A stretch of 27,092 nt of DNA from DATBDM01 sp036269915 (GCA_036269915.1 DATBDM010000013.1:1-27092); one strand, 5' to 3'; numbered from the stretch's first letter, positions 13,005-22,314 are shown. Numbers and translations are program-made. Notes: a model not told the origin generated them from the sequence alone.

Positions 13005-13175
13005 ATGCTCAACACCGCCACGACCAAGATCCAGTTCCCCGAGCGCGAGCGGCGCTCCACGCCGCCGCCCGAGGCGGCGCGGCCCGAGCCGCCCGTGCAC
13101 TTCCACCAGGGCCCGGCCGGCGAGCCGGCGCCGTGCTTCGACGAGGCGTGCATGCGCCCGCGCATGACCGTCTGA
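13005..13175 (+). CDS. 56-residue small protein with a CX4C motif, unknown function
   Basis: The gene is supported by a strong AGGAGG Shine-Dalgarno (12995-13000), 4 nt before ATG 13005, in a region where most genes lack one. The product begins MLNTATTKIQFPERERRSTP, is rich in Pro, Glu and Arg in the middle, and ends PCFDEACMRPRMTV with cysteines at 44 and 49. It has no signal peptide and no membrane segment. The paired cysteines near the C-terminus could bind metal, form a disulfide or be modified, but no peptide-modifying enzyme is adjacent except the divergent SAM methyltransferase, whose link is speculative. I do not recognise the family. It stands alone, 47 nt before cmk. Confidence 0.65.
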   Translation: MLNTATTKIQFPERERRSTPPPEAARPEPPVHFHQGPAGEPAPCFDEACMRPRMTV

Positions 13176-13208
13176 CCGCGGCGCGCCGGCCCCCGCGCGC
13201 GTTCGTCG

Positions 13209-13214
13209 TACGCT
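13209..13214 (+). promoter_or_regulatory. -10 hexamer TACGCT before cmk
   Basis: TACGCT ends 8 nt before the cmk ATG at 13223 and is identical to the trpS hexamer. No Shine-Dalgarno lies between (CATCGGCC), so the cmk-der-DUF3352-metK unit probably begins with a leaderless mRNA. Confidence 0.5.
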
Positions 13215-13222
13215 CATCGGCC

Positions 13223-13843
13223 ATGGTCATCGCCATCGACGGGCCCGCGGGGGCCGGAAAGTCCACGGTCGCGCGCGCCGTCGCGGAGCGGCTCGGCTTC
13301 ACGTTCCTCGACACGGGGGCGATGTACCGCTGCGTCGCGCTGGGCACGCTCGAGACCGGCGGGTCGGCCGCCGAGGTGGCCGAGTGGTCCGAGATCGAGG
13401 TCGGCGAGCGCGTCCGGCTCGACGGCCGCGACGTGACCGAGGCGATCCGGACGCCCGCCGTCTCCGCGCGCGCGTCGGAGGTCTCCGGCGATCCGCGCGT
13501 GCGCGCCGCGCTCGTGCGCCGCCAGCAGGAGATCATGGCCACCGGCGACTGGGTCGCCGAGGGGCGCGACATCGGCTCGGTCGTCGTGCCGGACGCCGAG
13601 GTCAAGGTCTTCCTCTTCGCCGATCCCGCCGAGCGCGCCAAGCGCCGCGCGGTCGAGCGGGGCACCGACATCGACCAGGTCCTGCAGGCGCAGCGCGAGC
13701 GCGACGTGCGCGACCAGACCGAGGGCCGCACGGTGCTCGAGCCCGCGCGCGACGCCGTGCCCGTCGACACCACGACGCTGACCGTCGACGAGGTCGTCGA
13801 CCAGATCGCCATGCTCGTCGTCGAGGCCGAGGAGCTGCGATGA
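13223..13843 (+). CDS. cmk: Cytidylate kinase
   Basis: It phosphorylates CMP and dCMP to the diphosphates with ATP, in the cytosol. The 206-residue protein opens MVIAIDGPAGAGKSTVARAV with the Walker A lysine at K13, followed by FLDTGAMYRCVAL (substrate binding), the conserved WVAEGRDIGSVVVPDAEVKVFL and the lid region ADPAERAKRR. The length is slightly short for the family, mainly in the NMP-binding insert. ATG 13223 is used because all conserved sequence begins there and a -10 hexamer precedes it; open frame further upstream is non-coding or antisense. Its TGA overlaps the der ATG (ATGA), giving translational coupling. aroA-cmk-der is a frequent bacterial order; here udgX, a methyltransferase and a small peptide gene interrupt it. 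Confidence 0.96.
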   Translation: MVIAIDGPAGAGKSTVARAVAERLGFTFLDTGAMYRCVALGTLETGGSAAEVAEWSEIEVGERVRLDGRDVTEAIRTPAVSARASEVSGDPRVRAALVRRQQEIMATGDWVAEGRDIGSVVVPDAEVKVFLFADPAERAKRRAVERGTDIDQVLQAQRERDVRDQTEGRTVLEPARDAVPVDTTTLTVDEVVDQIAMLVVEAEELR

Positions 13844-15192
13844 AGGTCGCGGTCGTCGGCTACCCCAACGTCGGCAAGTCCTCGCTCGTCAACCGCCTCA
13901 CGCAGACGCGCGAGGCGGTCGTGCACGAGCGCCCGGGCGTGACGCGCGACCGCAAGGAGATCGCGACCGACTGGAACGGGCGCCGCTTCCTGCTCGTCGA
14001 CACCGGCGGCGTGGACCTCGAGGACGACGACCCGCTCGCCGTCTCGATCCAGGACCAGGTCCGGTCGGCGCTCTCGGACGCGGACGTGGCGATGCTCGTC
14101 GTCGACGCCAAGGCCGGCATCCGGCCCGGCGACCAGGAGGTCGCCGAGATCCTGCGCCGCTCGGAGATGCCGGTCGTCGTCGCCGCCAACAAGATCGACG
14201 GGCCGCGCGACCTGAACCTCGTGCACGACTTCCACGGCCTCGGCTTCGGCGAGCCGCTCGCGGTCTCGGCGGCCCAGGGCCTCGGGACCGGCGACCTGCT
14301 CGACCGCGTCGTCGAGCTGCTGCCGCCCGAGCCCGAGGAGGAGGAGGTCCCGGACGACGTCATCCGCCTCGCCGTGATCGGGCGCCCGAACGCGGGCAAG
14401 TCCTCGCTCGTCAACGCCTTCCTCGGCCGCGAGCGCGTGATCGTCTCCGAGGTCGCGGGCACGACCCGCGACGCGATCGACACGCTGCTCGAGGTCGACG
14501 ATCGCAAGGTGCTGCTGGTCGACACGGCCGGCATCCGGCGCGCCTCGAAGGTGCGCGAGTCGGTCGAGTACTACACCGTGCTGCGCTCCCAGCGGGCGGC
14601 CGAGCGCGCCGACGTCGCACTCGTCGTCTGCGACGCCCAGGACGGCATCACCGCGCAGGACCTCCGGATCGCCGAGCTGGCGATGAAGTCGGGCTGCGCG
14701 ACCGCGCTCGTGCTCAACAAGTGGGACCTGACCGGCGGCGACGCCGAGGCCAGGGGACCGGGCGGCGGGGTCGGCGCCCAGGAGCTCGACTCCGAGCGCG
14801 CGCGCGTGAACCGCAAGCTGCGCCTGCGCCCGCGCGTGCTGACCGCCTCGGCCAAGACCGGCCGCAACATCCAGCGCGTCCTGCAGGAGGCGATGTCGCT
14901 GGCCGACCGGGCCTCGCATCGCGTCGCGACCGCCGAGCTCAACCGCGTCCTGGGCGAGATCTCCGCCTCGCGCCAGCCGCCGGCCAAGCAGGGCCACCGG
15001 CTGAAGATGATGTACATGACGCAGGTCTCGACGCGCCCGCCGCGCTTCCAGATCCACGTCAACCACCGCAAGCGCCTGACGCGCGACTACGCGTACTTCG
15101 TCGAGAATCGCCTCCGTGAGCGGTATGCGCTGGAGGGGATCCCGGTCATCATCGACTTCGTCGAGCGCGTCCGGCGCGACCGCGCCGCCTGA
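13840..15192 (+). CDS. der: Ribosome-associated GTPase Der (EngA)
   Basis: A tandem-GTPase factor for 50S ribosomal subunit assembly. The 450-residue protein has GTPase domain 1 with GYPNVGKSSL (K13), DTGG and NKID, then an acidic linker (PPEPEEEEVPDD). GTPase domain 2 follows with GRPNAGKSSL (K187), DTAGIRR and NKWD. The C-terminal KH-like domain includes KQGHRLKMMYMTQVSTRPP and ends IVDFVERVRR-like (IIDFVERVRRDRAA). A Gly-rich insert of about 10 residues after NKWDL (GGDAEARGPGGGVGAQ) is longer than usual. The start is ATG 13840 in the cmk overlap. The next gene starts before der ends. Confidence 0.96.
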   Translation: MKVAVVGYPNVGKSSLVNRLTQTREAVVHERPGVTRDRKEIATDWNGRRFLLVDTGGVDLEDDDPLAVSIQDQVRSALSDADVAMLVVDAKAGIRPGDQEVAEILRRSEMPVVVAANKIDGPRDLNLVHDFHGLGFGEPLAVSAAQGLGTGDLLDRVVELLPPEPEEEEVPDDVIRLAVIGRPNAGKSSLVNAFLGRERVIVSEVAGTTRDAIDTLLEVDDRKVLLVDTAGIRRASKVRESVEYYTVLRSQRAAERADVALVVCDAQDGITAQDLRIAELAMKSGCATALVLNKWDLTGGDAEARGPGGGVGAQELDSERARVNRKLRLRPRVLTASAKTGRNIQRVLQEAMSLADRASHRVATAELNRVLGEISASRQPPAKQGHRLKMMYMTQVSTRPPRFQIHVNHRKRLTRDYAYFVENRLRERYALEGIPVIIDFVERVRRDRAA

Positions 15193-16704
15193 CCCGCGCC
15201 GCCGGCTCGCGCTGCTGATCGCCGCGGCGGTAGTGGCCGTCGCCATCGTCGTGGTGCTCGTGCTGGCGCTCACGGAGTCGAGCGGGAGCGGCGCGCGCGA
15301 CGATCTCGCGCGGCTCGCGCCGCCGGACGCGCTGCTGTGGGTGGCGGCCGACACGAGCGCGGGGAACGCCGACATCGCCCGCGGGGAGCGCCTCGCCGGC
15401 CGCTTCCCGGCCGTCCGCGGCGTGCCCGCGCGGCTCGCCGCCGACCTCGGCCTGAGCGGGCTGGACCCCGGTCGCGACGTGCGCCCGTGGCTCGGCGACG
15501 CGGCCGGCCTCGCGCTCGTGCCGGAGGGCAGCTCGACGGCCCCGCTGGTGATCGCCGACGTGCGCGACCGCGCCGGAGCGCGGGCCGCGCTGCAGCGTCT
15601 CGGCGCGCGGGCGGCCGGGCGCGCCGACGGCGCCGCGCTGCTCTCCAGCCGGCGCGGCCTGTTCGCGCTGACCGACAGCCGGCTGATCGCCGGGCCGCCG
15701 GCGGCCGTGCGCGCGGCGGCCGCGCGTGCCGCGGGGCGGGGCGCGGGCCTCGACGGCGTCGCCGTCTACGCGCGCGCGGCGGACGAGGCGGGCGACGGCC
15801 AGGTCGCGTTCTACGCCCCCACGAGCGGGGTCGCGCGGCTGCTCGGCTCGAGCTCGCCGCTTGTCCGCGCCGGCGCCGCCATCCTCTCCGCGCCCGGCGA
15901 CGAGGCCGTCGCGGGCGTGGGGGAGACGCTGGACGGCGGCATGCGGATCCACGCGCGCATCCTGCGGCGCGACGGGACCCCGGCGCCGGTCGCGGTCGCT
16001 CCGACGCTGCTCGGGCGCGTGCCGTCCGACGCCGCGGCCGCCGTGCTGCTGCCGGGCGGCGGCGCACTCGGTGCCCTCGCCGACCGCCTCGGCGGAGCCA
16101 CGCTGCTCGACGCCGTGCGCGGCGCGCTCGCCGCCGAGTCGAGCCTCGACCTCGACCGCGACGTGCTCGGCCTGCTGCGCGAGTCGCTGCTCTCGGTCCG
16201 GGCCTTCAACGACGTGCCCGTGATCACGCTCGTCGCGCGCACCCGCGACCCGTCCGCCACGCGCGAGGCGCTCGCCCGCGCGCAGGGCCCGCTGGCGCAG
16301 CGGCTCACCGGCGGTGCGCAGCCCGCGTTCCGCACGCTGGCGGGTGGTGCGTTCACGCTGCCGGTGACGCCTGCGCTGCAGCCGTCCTACGCCGTCGGCG
16401 GCGACACGCTGGTCGCCACGACGGCGCAGCCGGGGCTCGACGAGGCCCGCGTCGCCCCGCGCGGGATCGTTCAGGCGGAGGCGCTCCGGGCGGTGCGCGT
16501 GGACGGTGACGGCAGCGTCCAGGCGCTAGGCTATCTCGACCTGCGCCAGCTGATCGGGCTGGGCGAGCGCACGGGCCTGGCGACCGGGTCGGGCTTCCAA
16601 GCGGTGCGCGGAGACCTCGGCCCCGTTCTCTCGGCCGCCGGCGTCGCGACGCAGGATCCGGACCACCCGACCGACACCGACGCGGAGCTGTACCTCCAGA
16701 TCCC

Positions 16705-16708
<4 letters not shown>
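15116..16708 (+). CDS. Membrane-anchored DUF3352-like protein
   Basis: A Pro/Ala/Arg-rich protein of about 500-530 residues. After a short basic segment (DPRRR) comes one transmembrane helix (LALLIAAAVVAVAIVVVLVL), then a large extracytoplasmic part with phrases typical of DUF3352 proteins: LAPPDALLWVAADTSAG, AGRFPAVRGVPARLAADL, LDPGRDVRPWLGDAAG and a repeat of the same layout in the second half (LAAESSLDLDRDVLGLL). Function is unknown. The start is unclear: GTG 15116 or ATG 15125 both lie inside der and have no Shine-Dalgarno, and the first 25 residues read like an out-of-frame der tail. A non-standard start nearer the helix is possible. The stop overlaps the metK start (ATGA). Confidence 0.75.
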
Positions 16709-17934
<1,226 letters not shown>

Positions 17935-17961
17935 CGACCCGCGCCTTCCGGGGTAGGACAC

Positions 17962-17990
17962 TTCCGGCGCGCCTTGGGGACGCGCCGGAA
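17962..17990 (+). promoter_or_regulatory. Perfect 10-bp hairpin between metK and the symporter gene
   Basis: TTCCGGCGCG (17962-17971) pairs perfectly with CGCGCCGGAA (17981-17990) across a 9-nt loop. It has no T-run after it, so it is either a U-less terminator for metK or a structured element in the 5' UTR of the symporter gene; a TAGGAC hexamer at 17954-17959 could be a promoter placing it in that UTR. Confidence 0.55.
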
Positions 17991-18007
17991 CCCTTCTGGG
18001 AGGCGCC

Positions 18008-19657
18008 GTGACGCAGACTCGGCTGGATACGAACTTCCTCGACTACGCGATCCTCGCGATCTACTTCATCGTGGTCCTGGGAGTCGGCTTCGCCGCTCGC
18101 CGGTACATCAAGACGAGCCTCGACTACTTCCTCTCGGGCCGGTCGCTGCCCGCGTGGATCACCGGCCTCGCGTTCGTCTCGGCGAACCTGGGCGCCACCG
18201 AGATCCTGGGCATGGGCGCCAACGGCGCGCAGTACGGCGTCGCGACCGTGAACTACTACTGGATCGGCGCGGTGCCGGCCATGGTGTTCCTGGGGCTCGT
18301 GATGATGCCGTTCTACTACGGCTCCAAGGTCCGCTCGGTGCCGGAGTACCTGCGGCTGCGCTTCAGCAACTCCTCGCACATCTTCAACTCGATCACCTTC
18401 GCGCTGGGCACGATCCTGATCGCCGGCGTGAACCTGTACGCGCTGGCGCTCGTGCTCGAGCTGCTGCTCGGCTGGACGATCCTCACCGGCATCGTCGTGG
18501 CCGCCGTGATCGTGCTGATCTACATCACGCTCGGCGGGCTCTCCTCGGCGATCTACAACGAGGTGCTGCAGTTCTTCGTGATCATCGCGGCGCTGATCCC
18601 GATCTCGGTGATCGGCCTGCACGCGCTCGGCGGCTGGAGCGGGCTCAGCGACAAGATCGAGAAGACCAAGCTCGGCGAGGCGGGCCTGCATGCCCTGCAG
18701 GGCACCGCGCCCGGGCACGTGACGAACCCGATCGGAGCGACCTGGATCGGTCTCGTCTTCGGCCTCGGCTTCGTGCTCTCGTTCAGCTACTGGACCACGA
18801 ACTTCGCCGAGGTCCAGCGCGCGCTCTCGGCCAAGAACCTCTCCGCCGGCCAGCGCACCCCGCTGATCGGCGCCTTCCCGAAGCTGTTCATCCCCGCCAT
18901 CACCGTGATCCCCGGCCTGGTCGCGCTCGTCGTCGTCCCCAAGCTGGGTTCGGACACGGGAACCCTCGCCTACAACAACGCGATCCCGCTGCTGATGAAC
19001 AAGTACCTGCCCAACGGCATGCTCGGCATCGCGCTGACCGGCCTGATGGCCTCGTTCATGGCGGGCGTGGCGGCGAACGTCTCGGCGTTCAACACCGTGG
19101 TCACGACCGACATCGTCGAGCCCTACATCCAGCGCGACCGCCCCGACGCCTACTACGTGCGCGTCGGGCGCATCGTCACCGTCGCCGGCATGATCGTGGC
19201 GATCGGCACCGCGCTGATCGCCTCGGGCTACTCGAACCTCATGAACTACCTGCAGGCGCTGTTCTCGATCTTCAACGCGCCGCTGTTCGCGACGTTCATC
19301 ATCGGGATGTTCTGGAAGCGATCGACGCCGGCGGCCGGCTTCTGGGGCCTGGTGGCGGGGACGACCGCGGCGCTCGTGACCTACATCGGCTACAAGTGGG
19401 CGGGCTGGTTCAGCTTCGGATCCGACCTCGACGAATCCTTCTGGGGCGCGGGGGCGGCGTTCGTCATCGACGCGATCGTCACCGTCGCGGTGACGCTGTT
19501 CACCAAGCCCAAGCCGGTCGAGGAGCTCCAAGGCCTCGTGTGGGGCATGGCCAACGTCGACGAGAGCGCCCGCAAGCCCAAGTGGTGGGAATCGCCACAG
19601 CTGCTGGGCTTCAGCGCGCTCGGCATCGGCGCCGTCCTGACCATCATCTTCTGGTAG
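18008..19657 (+). CDS. Sodium:solute symporter (SSS family), probably sugar-type
   Basis: A 549-residue inner-membrane transporter with about 13-14 hydrophobic helices. It shows the SSS-family pattern: YFLSGRSLPAWITGLAFVSA, NLGATEILGMGANGAQYG, MMPFYYGSKVRSVPEYLRLR, and the sodium-site helix AGVAANVSAFNTVVTTDIVE, where the Ser/Thr cluster of the second sodium site is expected. The layout resembles vSGLT-like sugar transporters. Substrate cannot be read from sequence, but the convergent galactokinase suggests galactose or a related sugar. The GTG start at 18008 is set by GGGAGG (17998-18003) 4 nt upstream. A small two-helix membrane protein follows directly, as is common for accessory subunits in this family. 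Confidence 0.88.
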   Translation: MTQTRLDTNFLDYAILAIYFIVVLGVGFAARRYIKTSLDYFLSGRSLPAWITGLAFVSANLGATEILGMGANGAQYGVATVNYYWIGAVPAMVFLGLVMMPFYYGSKVRSVPEYLRLRFSNSSHIFNSITFALGTILIAGVNLYALALVLELLLGWTILTGIVVAAVIVLIYITLGGLSSAIYNEVLQFFVIIAALIPISVIGLHALGGWSGLSDKIEKTKLGEAGLHALQGTAPGHVTNPIGATWIGLVFGLGFVLSFSYWTTNFAEVQRALSAKNLSAGQRTPLIGAFPKLFIPAITVIPGLVALVVVPKLGSDTGTLAYNNAIPLLMNKYLPNGMLGIALTGLMASFMAGVAANVSAFNTVVTTDIVEPYIQRDRPDAYYVRVGRIVTVAGMIVAIGTALIASGYSNLMNYLQALFSIFNAPLFATFIIGMFWKRSTPAAGFWGLVAGTTAALVTYIGYKWAGWFSFGSDLDESFWGAGAAFVIDAIVTVAVTLFTKPKPVEELQGLVWGMANVDESARKPKWWESPQLLGFSALGIGAVLTIIFW

Positions 19658-19667
19658 GAGCGCGATC

Positions 19668-20021
19668 ATGTCTGAAGACAACCGGCGCGACGACGAGCTC
19701 ATCAACCGCACCGAGAGCGCGGAGGCCGAGAAAGGCGGCGGCCGCGAGCTGGAGGCCGCGAACCTGTTCGACCTGCGCCGCATCATCGGCGGGCTGTTCG
19801 TCCTCTACGGCGCGATCCTCACGATCACCGGGCTGTTCGACACCCAGGCGGAGATCGACAAGTCCGCGGGCGTGCACATCAACCTCTGGGCGGGCATCGC
19901 CATGCTCGTGCTCGGCGGCCTCTTCCTGGTGTGGGCGTTCACGCGGCCGCTGGGCGAGCAGCTGGCGAAGGCCGAACGCGAGTCAGAGGAGGCGCGCGCC
20001 CGGTCCGGCGGCGACCGCTAG
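19668..20021 (+). CDS. Small two-helix membrane protein, likely symporter partner
   Basis: A 117-residue protein beginning MSEDNRRDDELINRTESAEA, an acidic soluble head, followed by LFDLRRIIGGLFVLYGAILT (helix 1), a loop with FDTQAEIDKSAGVHINLW, helix 2 (AGIAMLVLGGLFLVWAF) and a charged tail (KAERESEEARARSGG). AGGAG (19656-19660), 7 nt before ATG 19668 and overlapping the symporter stop, ties it to that gene. Small hydrophobic partners encoded next to SSS or similar transporters are known, so a stabilising or regulatory subunit is a reasonable guess; I cannot name the family. Its 3' end overlaps galK on the other strand by 39 nt. Confidence 0.8.
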   Translation: MSEDNRRDDELINRTESAEAEKGGGRELEAANLFDLRRIIGGLFVLYGAILTITGLFDTQAEIDKSAGVHINLWAGIAMLVLGGLFLVWAFTRPLGEQLAKAERESEEARARSGGDR

Positions 20022-21020
20022 GGCGCCGTCGGGGCCCGCGACGCCCGGCCCCAGCAGCGCCAGCACCGCGCCGCCGAAGCCGCCGCCGACCATGCGGGCG
20101 CCGGCCGCGCCCGCGCGCTTCAGCGCAGCGACGGTGGCCTCGACCTCGGGCACGGACGCGTCGTAGAGGTCGCGCAGCGACGCGTGCGAGGCGTCCAGCA
20201 GCCGGCCGGCCTGCTCGAGGTCGTTCGCGTGCAGGGCGGCCACCATGGCGTCGACGCGGTCGTTCTCCTCGAGCACGTGACGGGCGCGGCGCTCGAGCAG
20301 CGGGTCGTCGAGCGCGCCGAGGTCGCCGAGCGTCGCCTCGCGCAGGCTGGCGATGCCCAGCGCCCGGCAGGCGCGCCGGCACTCCTCGCGCCGCTGGTTG
20401 TAGCCCGAGGCGGCGTGCGAGTGGGTCGCTCCCGAGTCCAGCGTGATCAGGCTCCAGTCGCCGAGCTCGAGGGGTACGGGCTCGAGCTCGAGCGAGGCGA
20501 AGTCGATCCGCAGCGCGTGGCCGCGCTCGCCGCACAGCGACGCGAGCTGGTCGAGCAGGCCGGTCTCGGCCCCGACCCAGTCGTTCTCGACACGGCTGCA
20601 GAGGCGGGCGAGCTCGCGCCGCTCGTCGCGGCCGGGATCCGGCTCGCCGGCGAGCGCGAGCAGGGCGAGCGAGAGCGCCGCCTCCAGCGCGGCCGACGAC
20701 GACAGGCCCGCACCCTGGTCGAGGTCGCCCTCGATGGTCAGCACACATGGGCGCAGCGCGTGGCCGGCTCCGCGCAGCTCGGCGACGGTGCCGCGCACGA
20801 AGGCGCGCCAGCCCTCGCTCGGGGGCGGATCGGCGAGGGCGAACGCGTCCTCCTCGCCGGCGTCGAGGGCGCGGGCGACGACCTCGTCGCCGTTGCGCGC
20901 CTCGATGGTCACCGTCACGCCGCGGTCGATCGCGAACGGCAGCGCGAGCCCGTCGTTGTAGTCGGTGTGCTCCCCGATGAGGTTGACGCGGCCGGGTCCG
21001 CGGGCCTGGATGGCGCTCAC
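19983..21020 (-). CDS. galK: Galactokinase
   Basis: A GHMP kinase that phosphorylates galactose at C1, first step of the Leloir pathway. The 345-residue protein has the galactokinase signature GRVNLIGEHTDYNDG (residues 10-24), the ATP motif GAGLSSSAALEAAL (103-116) and the C-terminal GHMP motif VGGGFGGAVLAL (about 311-322). It is a little shorter than E. coli GalK (382). The catalytic aspartate is expected in ETGLLDQLASL, which is present. GTG 21020 is chosen as start because MSAIQARGPGRVNL fits the family and a TAGCGT hexamer ends 7 nt upstream. galT and galE are not in the window. The gene faces the symporter pair and diverges from the acetyltransferase. Confidence 0.94.
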   Translation of the reverse strand: MSAIQARGPGRVNLIGEHTDYNDGLALPFAIDRGVTVTIEARNGDEVVARALDAGEEDAFALADPPPSEGWRAFVRGTVAELRGAGHALRPCVLTIEGDLDQGAGLSSSAALEAALSLALLALAGEPDPGRDERRELARLCSRVENDWVGAETGLLDQLASLCGERGHALRIDFASLELEPVPLELGDWSLITLDSGATHSHAASGYNQRREECRRACRALGIASLREATLGDLGALDDPLLERRARHVLEENDRVDAMVAALHANDLEQAGRLLDASHASLRDLYDASVPEVEATVAALKRAGAAGARMVGGGFGGAVLALLGPGVAGPDGALAVAAGPGARLL

Positions 21021-21027
21021 GCCGGGG

Positions 21028-21033
21028 ACGCTA
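21028..21033 (-). promoter_or_regulatory. -10 hexamer TAGCGT before galK
   Basis: On the minus strand TAGCGT ends 7 nt before the galK GTG at 21020; the spacer CCCCGGC contains no Shine-Dalgarno. Predicted leaderless start. Confidence 0.5.
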
Positions 21034-21048
21034 GTGCACCCGCGCTGG

Positions 21049-21054
21049 CAGACT
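21049..21054 (+). promoter_or_regulatory. -10-like CAGACT before the GNAT gene
   Basis: CAGACT, one base from TAGACT used at the second def gene, ends 7 nt before GTG 21062, the same spacing as the divergent galK hexamer. No Shine-Dalgarno is present. Confidence 0.35.
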
Positions 21055-21061
21055 GCCCGGC

Positions 21062-21493
21062 GTGCGCATCCGCCCGGCGACCGCCCACGACGTCCCCGCG
21101 CTCGTGCCGCTCTTCGCGCAGTGGGATCACGCCCAGCCGGCGGAGACGATCGCCGGCCGCATCGACGTGTTCGCGGCCACGCCGCACGCCGAGCTGCTCG
21201 TCGCCGAGCTCGACGGCGCGGTCGCCGGGCTGGCCGGCGTCTGCGCCGAGCCGCACCTCGCGCGCCCGGCGCTCAACGCGCGCCTGATGGGGCTCGTGGT
21301 GGGCGACGCATTCCGCCGCCGCGGCGTCGGCGAGGCGCTCGTGCGCGCCGCCGAGGCGATCGCACGCGGCTGGGGCTGCGATCGCATGGAGGTCACGTCG
21401 TCGCGACGGCGCGCGGCGGCGCAGGCGTTCTATCCCGCGCTGGGCTACGAGGAGCAGTCGACGACGCGGGAGCGCTTCATCCGGCCGCTGTGA
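21062..21493 (+). CDS. GNAT-family N-acetyltransferase
   Basis: A 143-residue single-domain acetyltransferase of the GNAT fold. The N-terminus MRIRPATAHDVPALVPLF is the usual strand 1-helix 1 opening. The acetyl-CoA site is LMGLVVGDAFRRRGVGEALV, where the RRRGVG loop binds the pyrophosphate. The C-terminal strand SRRRAAAQAFYPALGYEE holds the conserved FYxxLGY motif with the tyrosine that often acts as general acid. The substrate is unknown. It diverges from galK and overlaps the 3' end of the DNA methyltransferase gene by 17 nt on the opposite strand. Confidence 0.9.
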   Translation: MRIRPATAHDVPALVPLFAQWDHAQPAETIAGRIDVFAATPHAELLVAELDGAVAGLAGVCAEPHLARPALNARLMGLVVGDAFRRRGVGEALVRAAEAIARGWGCDRMEVTSSRRRAAAQAFYPALGYEEQSTTRERFIRPL

Positions 21494-22301
21494 GCGCGGT
21501 CGCCAGGCGGCGCTCCATGACGGCGATCGCGTCCGGGCTCGAGTCCATCAGCACGAAGCGGCGGCCGAGCTTCGCCGCGACCGCGCCGAGCGTGCCCGAG
21601 CCGGCGAACGGGTCGAGGCACAGCTCGCCGGGCCGGCTCGAGGCCTGCACGAAGCGGCGGACGAGCGCCTCCGGCTTCTGCGTGGGATAGCCCGTCTTCT
21701 CGCGGCCGGTGGGCGAGACGATCGTGTGCCACATCACGCTCGTCGGGCGCTTGCCGCGCTCGCGCTGCTCGGGGGTCACGAGGCCAGGGGCCATGTAGGG
21801 CTCGCGGTCGACCGCCTCGGCGTCGAAGTGGTAGCGCGCGCGGTCGCGGACGTAGACGAGGATCGTGTCGTGCTTCTGCGGCCAGCGCGAGCGGGGCTTG
21901 GCGCCGTAGTCGTAGGCCCAGATCAGCTCGTTGAGGAAGCAGTCGGCGCCGAAGATCTCGTCGAGCCGCAGCTTGGTCGCGTGCGCCTCGCGGTAGTCGA
22001 GATGGAGGTACAGCGTGCCCTCGGCCGACAGCACCCGCCTGAGCTCGCGCAGGCGCGGCGTCAGGAAGCCGAGGTAGTCCTCGTAGGCGTCCTCGTAGGA
22101 GCTGGTCGCGGTGAGCGCGCTCGCGTAGCGGCGCCCGCCGAAGCCGGTCCGGTCGCCGTCCGGATCGGCGGTGATCGCGAGCGTCCGGCGCGTCTGGCGC
22201 TTGCCGGTGTTGAACGGCGGATCCGCGTACGCCATCGCGACGCTCCCGTCGGGCAGCGCTCGCAGGAGCTCGAGGTTGTCGCCGAGCAGGACGCGGTTCA
22301 C
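21477..22301 (-). CDS. Site-specific DNA methyltransferase (orphan, adenine or N4-cytosine)
   Basis: A 274-residue amino-methyltransferase of the beta-type order. The catalytic motif IV, YADPPFNTGK (DPPF variant of DPPY), lies near the N-terminus. The SAM-binding motif I, DPFAGSGTLGAVAAKLGRRF, lies near the C-terminus after PTQKPEALVRRFVQASS. Between them are LTPRLRELRRVLSAEGTLYL and a target-recognition-like segment (DYGAKPRSRWPQKHDTILVY). It is shorter than most DNA modification enzymes, so the recognition part is small. No restriction endonuclease or specificity gene is next to it, which suggests a solitary methylase. GTG 22301 is used because VNRVLLGDNLELL is the usual opening and TACCGT ends 7 nt upstream. 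Open frame further upstream is complement of priA. Confidence 0.9.
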   Translation of the reverse strand: MNRVLLGDNLELLRALPDGSVAMAYADPPFNTGKRQTRRTLAITADPDGDRTGFGGRRYASALTATSSYEDAYEDYLGFLTPRLRELRRVLSAEGTLYLHLDYREAHATKLRLDEIFGADCFLNELIWAYDYGAKPRSRWPQKHDTILVYVRDRARYHFDAEAVDREPYMAPGLVTPEQRERGKRPTSVMWHTIVSPTGREKTGYPTQKPEALVRRFVQASSRPGELCLDPFAGSGTLGAVAAKLGRRFVLMDSSPDAIAVMERRLATALTAAG

Positions 22302-22308
22302 GGGCGGG

Positions 22309-22314
22309 ACGGTA
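22309..22314 (-). promoter_or_regulatory. -10 hexamer TACCGT before the DNA methyltransferase
   Basis: Minus-strand TACCGT ends 7 nt before GTG 22301 with only CCCGCCC between. It diverges from the priA hexamer in a 63-bp intergenic space. Confidence 0.5.

Noticed and set aside
12889..13165. N-terminal extension of the methyltransferase to 13165
   Set aside because: It would be antisense to the 56-residue gene and lies upstream of the TTGCAG/TAGGGT promoter; the family N-terminus fits ATG 12880.
13009..15375. 788-codon minus-strand open frame
   Set aside because: Complement of cmk and der, low-complexity Arg/Ser/Asp-rich sequence with no family features.
16600..16704. SAM riboswitch ahead of metK
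   Set aside because: The metK ATG overlaps the stop of the preceding gene, so this region is coding and no SAM aptamer core is visible.
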